Shown here one piece after another: positions 1 through 10,001 of a DNA stretch of 64,000 nucleotides. This stretch comes from Monarcha castaneiventris obscurior (Eukaryota > Chordata > Aves > Passeriformes > Monarchidae). The stretch is taken from NCBI GenBank assembly GCA_026261815.1, contig JAMPIT010000258.1, forward strand, positions 19,424,501 to 19,488,500, in the 5' to 3' direction. Each line of letters begins with the position of its first letter. Position 1 is the first letter of the stretch. The notes below the pieces were generated by a model. It was not told the DNA's origin and did not search any database. It saw nothing but the letters and a program-made list of their open reading frames with translations. Both the position numbers and the translations under genes were made by a program.

Positions 1-954
1 CTAATGGGGACAGTTTTCTAATAAAAGCAGGAGAAATGTTCCATGCTGCATTTGGATTTGTCTGCAGATGCTCTCTGAATTGGTTGTCTGGTTCTTCTTG
101 GTACTTGCTAGTGAAAACTCATGGAATTCTGTGCTGATATAAATAAATTTTCTGTCTTGTTTGGTACTTTGCTTGCAGTCTGTCACCTGTAAATATTGCA
201 GAGAATTTGTTCAATCAACTTAGCATATAACAGCTTAGCAAAGAGGAACTTTTGATGTTTTCTTTGTTGCCTGCCCCAAAATCTAATTTAAACCCAGATT
301 CCTCTGTGACTGCTGAGGGCAATAGAATGCATTTTCCTATGGATGTGTGTTCTGTACCTGCACAATGCAATAATTTCTACTACCTTTATCTTTGTTATGG
401 CCTTCTGACATCTCAGCATTCCAACAGCAATGGATGGAGAGGGCTTCTCCGGGATTCAGCAATAGTGGCAGCGCTGGGAAATCCCACTGCTCCAGCATCT
501 TCCTGTTCCTCCCACCTTCACCACCTGCCTGTGCTCACCCCCTGCTTCTTCCAGTCTTACGTGCTCTTCATTTTCCATTAAAAACTGCTCTCTTTGTAGG
601 GCAGAAGAGAGCTGCCAGGAGGAGATGCTTACATCCTAGATTTGGGGGAAGATAGAAGGGAAGTGCATTGCTATCCTGGAGGAGGGAAATGGTCCGACCC
701 GAGCTGTTAATTTTCCCATGAGCCCGAAACAGCTGTCAACAGACCTTTCCCCATTTCTGTTGTATTCCTGCTTTATCACCCCATTCCTCCTGTGTTCTGT
801 CCAGAAACAGCGCTTAGTTTGACCTTACTGAGATGCCATTCTACATACCCAGACAAAAAAGAAGAGTCAGCCGTTTAGCCTGTGATTAGGTAATGTATAA
901 TCAGGTAGCAAGTGATTAATTAGTTCACTTCCGAGTTAATATCGCTTACACGTT
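1..954. other. Non-coding AT-rich stretch, no feature recognised
   Basis: No gene, RNA or repeat family is recognisable here. Two overlapping plus-strand open frames (252-581 and 392-655) read the same pyrimidine-rich patch near 480-560 in different frames. They have low-complexity Ser/Pro/Leu-rich products and resemble no known protein, so I treat them as chance. The stretch ends where base composition changes into the CpG-rich segment beginning near 955. Confidence 0.6.
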
Positions 955-1110
955 GTGGATGCTTTAGTCAGAGCGCCTCAAACAAACTTTGCCGTGCCTC
1001 TGGCTTGGCTTTCAGCCACACTGCGCAGGTCGAGGGAACCCGTGCAGGAATGGAAGTGTCCCTGGATGCTTCCCAGCGCCCCTCACTGGCTTCCAGCCGC
1101 TGTGAGAGGG

Positions 1111-1460
1111 CGGGATGGATCGGGATGGATTGGGATGGATCGGGATGGATCAGGATGGGTCGGCATGGATCGGAATGGGTCGGGCTGGGTCGGGATGGAT
1201 CGGGATGGATAGGCATGGATCGGAATGGGTCGGGCTGGGTCGGGATGGATGGGGATGGATCGGGCTGGATCGGGATGGGTCGGGCTGGATGGGCATGGAT
1301 GGGGATGGATCGGGCTGGATGGGGATGGATCGGGATGGATGGGTATGGATCGGGCTGGATGGGGATGGGTCGGGCTGGATGGGCATGGATCGGGATGGAT
1401 GGGCATGGATCGGGATGGATGGGCATGGATCGGGATGGATGGGCATGGATCGGGATGGAT
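1111..1460 (+). repeat. Minisatellite, 35 x 10 bp, G-rich
   Basis: There are thirty-five head-to-tail copies of a 10-base unit, consensus CGGGATGGAT. Variation is by substitution only: position 1 is C/G/T/A, position 4 G or C, position 5 mainly A or C, position 9 A or G. There is no insertion or deletion across 350 bases, so the phase is perfect. Higher-order structure is visible. The last 80 bases (1381-1460) are four perfect copies of a 20-base dimer (GGGCATGGAT + CGGGATGGAT), and a 40-base block at 1161-1200 recurs at 1211-1250 with one mismatch, a 50-base period. No unit contains a stop codon in any frame on either strand. This produces several long but meaningless open frames, with Gly/Trp/Met/Asp-rich products on the plus strand and Pro/His/Ser/Ile-rich ones on the minus strand. 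Confidence 0.97.
1182..1204 (+). other. G-quadruplex-forming motif
   Basis: Four GGG runs begin at 1182, 1187, 1192 and 1202, separated by loops of 2, 2 and 7 bases. This fits the usual G3+N1-7 pattern for an intramolecular quadruplex on the plus strand. A second match begins at 1232, with runs at 1232, 1237, 1242 and 1251. The motifs arise from unit variants ending GGGT. Folding is predicted from pattern only. Confidence 0.5.
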
Positions 1461-1640
1461 GCCGGTGCCGCCGGTCGCTCCCCGGGCGCAGCGCGACCGA
1501 CACCTGGCGGCGGCGGCGGGAGCTGCGGCCGTGCCCCCGCGGGACGGACTCTTCTCCTCCTCCCGGTCCCCGAAATCCAGGGCTACCCGTGCTGCACGCC
1601 AGGGATTTCGTAGCGCAACGGCGTGGTCCCGTGCGATATT
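1461..1640. other. CpG-dense core next to the minisatellite
   Basis: This unique-sequence part of the island has 28 CpGs in 180 bases, a GCC/GGC-rich stretch near 1508-1530 and a pyrimidine-rich CTTCTCCTCCTCCC patch near 1551. It starts exactly where the 10-base repeat stops and fades into AT-rich DNA near 1640. It could be a 5' untranslated exon or a promoter core. I see no supported open frame; the ones crossing it are extensions of minisatellite frames. Confidence 0.55.
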
Positions 1641-4610
1641 TTGGTAAAGACAGAAGTGTGATGCAAAATCAAATGTATGCTGGGGAAGGATTTAAAATTA
1701 GATATCTAAAGTAGGTCATAAAATGTCGTTGTTTATAGAACTTTTTAGACTCAATGGTATTTAACATTTCTGTTGTTCTGACTGTTCTGCTTTAGTCAGA
1801 AGAAGATGGAGATGTGAACAGAAGAGAGGATGCTGTTACCAGGTTCTTTGTTTGTAAGGCAATAGAAAAGTTGAGACAATAGTTTTTATAAATGACCTGT
1901 GGGGCTGGGGCTGCAAATCTATTTCTAGATTAGCCAGAATGTTCCACAATCTTATGGAATCTCATTGGAGACAGTAACTGCTGCAGATTCCTAGGACTTT
2001 TTTATGAAGACGCTGTATATGGTACCTAGATGCAGTACTAAACTTTTAAAAATACATGCATGAACTTTATGCCTCTATTAATGGTATTTCTCAGTATTGC
2101 TATAGGCCACTGTCTTCCTTGAAAACAACTGATGTTCCCACTGGAAACAGTGACAAATAGTGAAAGTGACAATTTGTAATGAAATTATCTGAAATTACAT
2201 TTGTCATCTTCATCTTCTAGGAGAAAACAAAACAAAGCACAAAAATGCCCAACCTTAGGCCATGTAGAAAAGTTATCAATTATCAACAAGTTGGTTTTAA
2301 ATGTTACTTAGGTATACAAGTTCAGTGAGATTTAAATACATAGAAGAGTTCTGCTACTCTTATTAAAACCAGGGCAAAACCAGACATTGAATCTTGTAAT
2401 TATTAACCTCAGTTACCTAATCTACAAATTAGAAAGGACGTAGGAGGCTGATTAAGTGTAAAAGGTCTTGTTGTTAACCTTATTACAGAACAAAGTCTTT
2501 TAAACTGGAGAACAACCTCTGCATAGGGAAAGATGCTAAAGGCAATGAGGGAAAGCATTAAAGATGTCAGATCTTAATCAGCTTTGAGGAGAACAAAATG
2601 TAGTCAGTGCAGATGAACAGCAGTACAGCACTGCAGATTTGAGGATTGTTGACATGTAACAATTGAAACAAAAAGGGGTACACTAAAATGCTGCCTGGAG
2701 AGTTTCAGACAGAATGGCAATAATGCTACACTTGAGGTGTGATTTTGAGCCTGTCTGAGCACCCCGTGGAAAGTGTGACACTGGGTCAGTTGTTAGTCTG
2801 TGGTGAGACAAGGCTGGCTGATGGCTGGGAGACTCCATCCAGCTCTCCTCTGTCTCTGCAGCCTCTTCTGTCCCACCCTCCCTGAACAGGAGGACTGGGG
2901 GCTGCTTGCCTGCTGTGCCTCCACATAAGTTGCCTCCTAGACATAAGTTGCTGCTGCTTTCATATGGATGAAGGAGGAATGGTGTCTTGAAACTGTTGTC
3001 TGTCTCCACCTACTAGAAATGTTGAATAACACTGCAGTAATTATAGCCCATACCTGAGAAATCTGAGACTCCACTGTTCTGACATTCTCTGGGAGGAGAG
3101 TAGATGCTATTTTGTCTGAGAGCCTCTGTGTATGCATTCTTTAGTGTTTTAAAAACACTTATGTATCAGTCCATGATGTGTACAGCTTCTCTTCCCTGTG
3201 TGCTGAACTGTGGAGACTGACACATGCGTGGAGGTCAGGGAACATCACAGGTTGCAATTAAAAAGGGGAAGCTTAGGCTGAATACCAGAAAAAAATTCTG
3301 CCAGTGAAAACTATTCTGTAGTGAGCTCAACCTCCCCAGGGGAATAGGGGAAGCTCCATACACTGGAGTATTTAAAACTACTGTAGAAGTCAAATAAATA
3401 TGCAGTAGGAAGAGTTTTGCCTTGGCAATGAAACAGAACAGATGGCTTAGCAGGTATCATCCATCCATAACATCTACGGTTTTGTCAGTAAGATGTAAAG
3501 TCTCTAGAAATATCCTGCACAGAGCTTGTGTCAACTGGAGCTGTATAAGCCATTACAAAAATCCATATCCCTTTGGGGTTTATTTTGTTTTCCTTTTAGA
3601 ACAGCAGTAACAGTTAGAGTACAGGGCTTACACTGGAGGTAAGTAACTGGCTGGAATTAATGATGCTTGGTTCTGTGCTGTGCCACCGGTTTTTGTCAGC
3701 TGATCATGAATTGAAAGGGTACAACTTCTGCCACGATTACTTAACATTTTTCTTCCTTCTCCTCCTGGATGCAATCCAGCCTGTAAAACCTCATATGATC
3801 ACCTTGGTCCAAAAATAATCAGATTAAAAGTTGGATGCCTGTTGCTAAGTGTTTATGTCATTTCATTGTACCAGACATTCTTGGCAATAGCTTAGAAATG
3901 TACTGCTATAATAAACAGTCTTAGTAGGTATTTCACATCTTTATTCTAAAGAATAAATCTGCACTGGACCTCAAATCCTCTGCTGAGCCTCACCCTAGAT
4001 GCTTTGAAACAGTTGTTAACCTGAAATATTTGATTTTGTTAGTGTTCATTTTAATGGCAAGACTTTAAAGCTTTACAGTGGAAGTTGGCCTGGTAGAGAA
4101 TATAATGACAATATGGAATGTTTTTGCAAAATATGCCCATGTTTTCATACATCTTACACTGTTATCGTGCAATTATTTCATAAAGGCTACCTGGATGTAA
4201 TGTTAAAGTTGTAAAGCCAAACACTCCAGAAGTCAGAAAGCCCCGAGTACCCCTTGCACCCCAGGGGAGCCTTAACTGTGACAAGTGACTTCTGGGAAAT
4301 CCCATCCTGGGTGTTGCAGCCTTGGCTGTAGCTGGTGTTTTTATGGTTTCATTGCCTGGTATGAAGTGCTGGAATGTGCTTTGTAGGAGAAACTCCTCAG
4401 AAAATTCAGCCACTGAAGTCCATTGCATTTTGAATGAATTAGCATTGGTGAAGGTTTGGGAAGGGTTTAGTCAGGTTTTGGTGGTGACAAGGTCCAGCAA
4501 TAGTATACTTCTCTGCTGGACCCATTCCAAGGGTTATTCTAACTGAATGCTAGAACTTCCCAGTGAAGGATAAATTTGCAGTGATGAGAAGCAGGTGATT
4601 TTGAGGTCCC

Positions 4611-4720
4611 TTGTGTTTGTTTTTGTTTTGTTTTTTTGGTTGGTTGGGTTTTCCTTTTTTTCTTCTTCTTCCCCTCTCCCCCACAAAAAACCCCAACAAA
4701 AACCCAAAGCCAAACCCTTA
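4611..4720. repeat. Low-complexity T/G then C/A tract, imperfect inverted repeat
   Basis: A T-rich arm with GGTTGGTTGGG (about 4637-4656) is followed by a CT-rich spacer and then an A/C-rich arm with CCCCAAC and AAACCC blocks (about 4684-4716). The arms are roughly complementary, so the tract could fold into an imperfect hairpin. It may be only a diverged microsatellite. Confidence 0.5.
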
Positions 4721-6207
4721 GTCTGATTCAGACAGCTCAGTGGTAAGTGAAGGCAAAATGTCTAAAATCTGGCAAGGAGAAGTAACAGGAGAGTTTAGAA
4801 TGGAAGGACAGTTGCTAAGCAGTGTTAGCTGTATCTTTCATAATTTTTAATTTATGCATTATGAATCATTGACCTCTTCCTCTCCTTTTATGTAAGAGAG
4901 AGCTTCACTCATACAGAACAGGACCCAGCTTTGTAGCAGTGTAGCTAGCTGGATTTTTAAAATACTTGTATGTTTTGATAGACATAAAATATTATGAGGA
5001 ACTTTCTAAAATATGTGTGGTAGATGGATTCCCAACTGTTCTTTGCGGTTCTGAAAGCCTCCTGTTTAATACAGAATCCCCTTCAGCAAGCTCAGAAGGC
5101 AGAAATGGACTGTAATCCAAAGCACAGCTCGAATACCCATCCAGCAGCTTGTAAAAAGGAAGAGCATCATGGCTGAAGCTGATACCAGAGACAAATGTGA
5201 ATTAGAGGGCTGCTAAGGAGCAGCTTTGGCACTGTGTTTCTATTGCCCTTTTAGAAATGCTTTTAACAGTATGTGATAAGTGTATGTTTAAAGGTGGGAT
5301 GTATCTGGGGCAGGAACTGATTAAAAATTAATTTACAGTAACAGCATGAAAGGTAGAAGAGGACTAGCTAATGTTTAATTTAAATGTTTTTACCAACCTA
5401 TGTTTCTGCAGTGTAAATTTTGTTATGAAAATGAGGCCCATAGGATGCAACTCAGTCACAGCCTCCATGAGGGGTGTGTATGTGGAATGTTACTTTGAGG
5501 AAAGCAAATTATAAAAAAAGTTCTTTTATAGATACAAGACTAGCAAGATCAAAGCATCATGTAGAGAAAGAAAATTAGGAGATAGTTGTGTTAGTTTTGC
5601 ATATGATGTAATTTTCTTTTAGTAAGAAAAGAAGTACAAAGGGTGAAGTCTTTCATGAGGTGAAGCCAAGCCCAGAAGTGCTGCTCAATGGCCAGTGCAG
5701 TATTTTTCCATTTTTCATGATGATAATCTGCACCATCTGAATGCTGAAGATCTGCTACCACACAGAATAACTGAATTAATATCAAATGCATTGTGCAGCA
5801 CAAAGAGCAGTGCTGCATATATGCCTTATAATCCTAAAGGTTGTTTCTGGAAAAACATCTGGGCTCTTTGAGGTTAGGCTGGTCTGCATCAGCTCATAGG
5901 AGGAGATGAGCTAAATGCAGAGCAGGCAAAAGAAGCTGTGTGATTTTTAGTATGCAATCTGCATGTTAATTAGTGGGTTGTTTCTGTCAGCTTTAACTAA
6001 TCATGCTTTTTCCTATGCTACCTAGAATTCTGGGTTAAGATGCTGGCCTAACAGCACAGCTGGACCTGGGTTAAAAAAAGTAGTAGCACAGCAAGACTGC
6101 AAGAAAATCTTCTGACTGTTGTTATTTTAACTACTAAGTTGTTGCAAAATTGCTGGAAAAATATATGTTTTAGTCAGATCCTTGAATCCCTGTGTGAGTC
6201 TTCCCTC

Positions 6208-6221
6208 AAAAAAAAAAAAAA
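6208..6221. repeat. Poly(A) homopolymer, A14
   Basis: An uninterrupted run of 14 A. No polyadenylation signal or retrocopy-like sequence precedes it, so it reads as a simple repeat rather than the tail of a retroposed gene. Confidence 0.85.
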
Positions 6222-9200
6222 GTTAAGTCATAGACTGAAGTCAAGGAATAGAAACAAGTTCTTAAGGAAATGTAACATTTTCTGATAAGGTCGATTATGA
6301 GGAGGAATGACTTCAGAAGAAGGGTAAGTGTAGTATTGGGGCTGGGCTGTGTTTAGCGTTTTGGGAGGTCCTTTGCTTCCCCACTGTCCTAGGGGTGGCT
6401 GGTATACTCGGTGCCTCTGTCTGGGAATGTGGCAATGCAAATTTTACCAGTTCCATTTCTAACAGTATAATTCCACTTTCACTTCAACAGCTTTGTAAAG
6501 CATAATTTCCTTGATTTCCACAGAGATACTTTTTATTTACTCCAGTTTTTGGATCCCAGTATTTATATAGAAGAGTAAGTCAATATTGAACAACTAAGAC
6601 AAAGTTTATTTTGACTAGGTACATTAAACAAAATCCAACCCGTGTGGTGTGAAGTTGCTGAATCCATGATGAGGCTGATTTCTGTGTGGAGAGGGAACCA
6701 TTTTTTTTGCCAGTGTTGCCAGTGCTGTATTTCCAGCAGAGGGCAGATAAACACACCTTTTCCAACCTCTCCAGTATTTGCAAAGGAAAGTTCCACTGCG
6801 AAAACAGGAACAGCAAGTTTTGTATATTGCAGAAATAGAGCATGAATCTGTGAAAAGAAGATGAAATAAAATCAAAACAAGCTTTTCATATAAAAGTAGG
6901 GACAAATGAGCAAAAATTTGCAACATCAGCTTTTCAGTTGATGTTTTAGCATAATTCTTTTTCTAACCTTTTTTTTTAACATTAATCTCATTACATCAGC
7001 TGTTTTCTTTCCAGTTTTCCCCTCTTTGGTTAGTAATTTTCTAGTATTATATAAATGATACATAAGGATGGGGAAATTACATCTACTCTCAGTGTTCCCT
7101 ATTGTGCAAAGTCTACTCTTTATTTTTCCTTAGCTGCAGATTCTGATTATCCTCAAGTTTCCTGCCAGATTTCTTCCAGCTGGTACTGCAGCACTCATCC
7201 CATGACCCAGGCACAGCATATGCTTCTCCCGTGGACACCCATTTCTTCTTTCCTGAAGCACAATCTGAGTAATCTCTGGGTCTGCAGATTTCAGTTTGGT
7301 GAGTTATAAGCAATTTACCTAACCTGCCTTCTCAATATCTCACCAGAATGACCTTATAACAGACCCTGGTGTCCTCCAGCATAGAGTCTGTGCCTTCTGG
7401 GAGAGTGGAAAGATGTTGCTTTTGATGTGAAATTAATTTGATTCCTGCAGAAAACTGATTCCCCAGCCAGGGAAGGGACATGACAGAATGAAAATTTGTA
7501 GTTGCAGGAATTTCACAAGCCTGCAATTGTTATGCAGAGAAATTTCAGAGGTTCTCTTCACCCCAGTGATACCTGGTGCTTATGTCTCATTCTGACTCCA
7601 TGTCTCTTGTATCCAGACCACCTTCATTTTCCTGTCATGCAAATGTTAAGAGTTTTCTTTTAGCTTTGAGAAAATATGCTGATGTAATGTTCATATGAAC
7701 CAATTTGCTATTTTCTCATATTCATGTGAGGCACAGATGCATACAATGGGAGCACTATGATTTTTACTGTGTCATTGCAGTTTGCTTCATATGTCCTGCA
7801 GGGAACATGTCCTATAATATCTGGGACCTAAGTCAGTATCAGAATGCCCAGGTGATTATTTTGTGTATTTGAAATAGACATGAATTTTCTGATAGGTTTT
7901 ACCTAACTAAGTTAGGGGTATCACAAGAAGCAGATACTTAACCTACAGCTCTTTAAATGTTTATATGCAATATGGTTGTATTTTCACTGCATTCCTTGTC
8001 TGTCCAGGGACTCCAGAGCAAACTATATTTCATCACAGTAAAATACTTCTGTGACTTTCTGCAAAGCAGAAGTGTATCATGTCAGTTAACAGCTATTGTT
8101 ATAAATATCATTAAATGAGGGATAATTCCAAAACCAGCTGGACTTTGCTGTGTTTGTCTGCATGATGGTGTTACTGTTTATAGCACCAGAACGTCTACAA
8201 ATTGCAGTGACAGACATCTCTGTTGTGGTGCCACCCAGTGAAGAGCTGTAGTCTGTGTGAGTAACTACAGATGCAACAGAACAACCAACACTCCCCTGCT
8301 TGCATAATCCCAGGCTTTTGCAACAAGTGGATTATTTTGATGATCAAGTATATAACCCAGACTCAAGGGCTTTGCAAGTCATGACCTCTCCTCTCTTGGA
8401 AAAAAACTAGCATGTCTAGTCACACTCTCTTTGCCTTTAAAGGGAACTTATTCAGCATATGGAGGGAAAGGAAAAGTGCTTGTGCTGGGTTTGCCACAGC
8501 TGATGGTCACACAGGGTTGCTACTGAAGAGGAGTGTAGTCTAAAAGCCTCTGTGTCCTATGGTTAGGTCAGAAATAGAATCACCAAAGGCTTCTCAGTCC
8601 TCCCTTTTGTTGAACTCTAACAAGTGGCAACAGTCTGAATAGCCAATGAAGTAAGGAGAATCTAGAAAATGGCAGCTTTTTCTTTTTTTTTTTCATTTAC
8701 CTTGCAGTTCTTTTTCTGTTTACAGTGTAAATTAGTAGCCCTTTACTGACAAATTGGTCTTTCACATGCTTGTCTTTTCCTGAAGGCTTATGCCATTCTG
8801 CATCACATTAGATTGCTCCTCAGCTGGCAGGCGAGTTGAATATGAAGGGACTAAACCTGTAAAAGGAAGCTGGAGTAGAGGATGGATGCTGGATCTGGCA
8901 TAGGAGGAGTCTGTTTGGCTGGCTGCAGCCATAGGCTGCTGTCCAACAAACAATTAGAAATTAAATCTAAGAAAAGCACTCCCACACGAATTGCTCTTCC
9001 AGCCATTTTCCTATATTTTTTCATGGCTCCATTTAGTGTCACATCCGTCCAGTTTCACAGCCTGAGAGAGCTGAAAGTTTAGTAATTGCATATTTGCAAT
9101 TCCTAAGGCATTCTGACTGTTTCTGTGGCAATGGGAGAAGAGTAAGATGTGTTCTGTAATAGAAGCAGATTACTTCAGTAAGAAAAATGGAGAATATTTT

Positions 9201-9794
9201 TATGGGGCAATAGACCAGCTGGATTAACTCAGAGATGTCAGATGATGTCATACCTGCATGACAGAGACAGGCTGTTTGCAAGTCACAGGGCTATCTTTTT
9301 TCTCCACTCAGGACATGTAAGGCCATTTGGATCATTTTTTATGGCTTACAGCAAGGGGGTGGTGATTTCTGTGTTAAATGGGACAGGGTTTTGAACTATT
9401 TGGAACAGATGGGGAGAAAATTGGACTGTTGAGATAAGAATGGGAGGTTTCTATGCAGATGGATTAAGACCTTTATAATCTAAACTGCTTTTTCTTTCTC
9501 CCACCTGTGCCCAGCATACAGCTAAATATTTGCATTGCCTATCCTAGTCATATGCACTCATTTGCCAAGCCAAATAGTTAAAAATTCCACCTTTTCTAAG
9601 AACTAGCAACACCCTGAGAATTATCTTCCTATTCTGTCATGACCTAGAAACACTGTTCTGCAAGTAGAGGATAAAGATGTTCTAAGAAAAATGGTAAGAA
9701 AACCAAAAAAAGATATTCTGATAAAAGGACTTCTTTTGTCTAAAGTAAATGATATCTAAGACACATGCCATGTATTTCTGTGGCCAGTGAGTCA

Positions 9795-10001
9795 GGAAGA
9801 ACTTCTTCATGGAAAGTGTGATTTAATAATTGGAACAGGGAGCCCAGGGAGGTGGGGAAGTCACCGTCCCCAGAGGTATTCAAGAAACCACTGGATGTAG
9901 CACTTAGGGCTATGGTTTAGCTGACAAGGTGGTGATTGGTCAAGGCTTGGACTTGACGACCTTAGCCATCTTTTCCAACATAAATGCTTCTGTGATTCTG
10001 T
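9795..10001 (+). mobile_element. CR1 LINE, 5'-truncated 3' end
   Basis: About 207 bases match the conserved avian CR1 3' region as I remember it. They run from an AACTTCTTCATGGAAAG-like segment, through the GGAACAGGGAGCCCAGGGAG block and a CACTTAGGGCTATGGTTTAG block, to TTCCAACATAAATGCTTCTG. The tail is GTGATTCTG-type short repeats, the CR1 signature, with no poly(A). The copy carries scattered substitutions. It lacks all of ORF1 and ORF2 and is therefore a dead-on-arrival insertion, typical of bird CR1s. Target-site duplications are not expected to be clear for CR1. It is the main evidence that this is bird DNA; the subfamily is not resolved. Confidence 0.92.

Larger units (their letters stand above)
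955..1640. promoter_or_regulatory. CpG island (promoter-like), minisatellite inside
   Basis: This is the only strongly CpG-rich segment in the window. By hand count, 1461-1640 holds 28 CpG dinucleotides in 180 bases, and the minisatellite at 1111-1460 adds 23, one for each unit starting with C. The left shoulder (955-1110) carries several more. Flanking DNA on both sides is AT-rich and CpG-poor. In vertebrates, CpG density of this kind usually marks an unmethylated promoter or, less often, a young GC-rich repeat. No TATA box, start codon with a credible reading frame, or splice site could be tied to it, so the direction of any transcript is unknown. An orphan CpG island or a lncRNA promoter are alternatives to a coding-gene promoter. 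Confidence 0.6.
1641..9794. other. Non-coding single-copy-like DNA
   Basis: No gene or repeat family is recognised. The stretch holds an A14 run at 6208-6221, an 11-base T run near 8683-8693, and a T/G-rich tract followed by a C/A-rich tract at about 4611-4720. All open frames are under 110 codons; several overlap on opposite strands (for example 6563-6926) and none shows domain-like composition. The 2680-3010 and 4160-4430 patches are slightly richer in GC and could be worn-out repeats, but I cannot place them. Confidence 0.5.

Noticed and set aside
968..1714. Long open frames on both strands (up to about 200 codons) with Gly/Trp/Met/Asp or Pro/His/Ser/Ile repeats
   Set aside because: They are produced by the 10-base minisatellite, whose units have no stop codon in any frame. 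Overlapping frames on both strands cannot all be genes, and the products are pure repeat translation.
4196..4320. Segment with a faint feel of an old SINE
   Set aside because: I could not place it in any family or find ordered consensus blocks.
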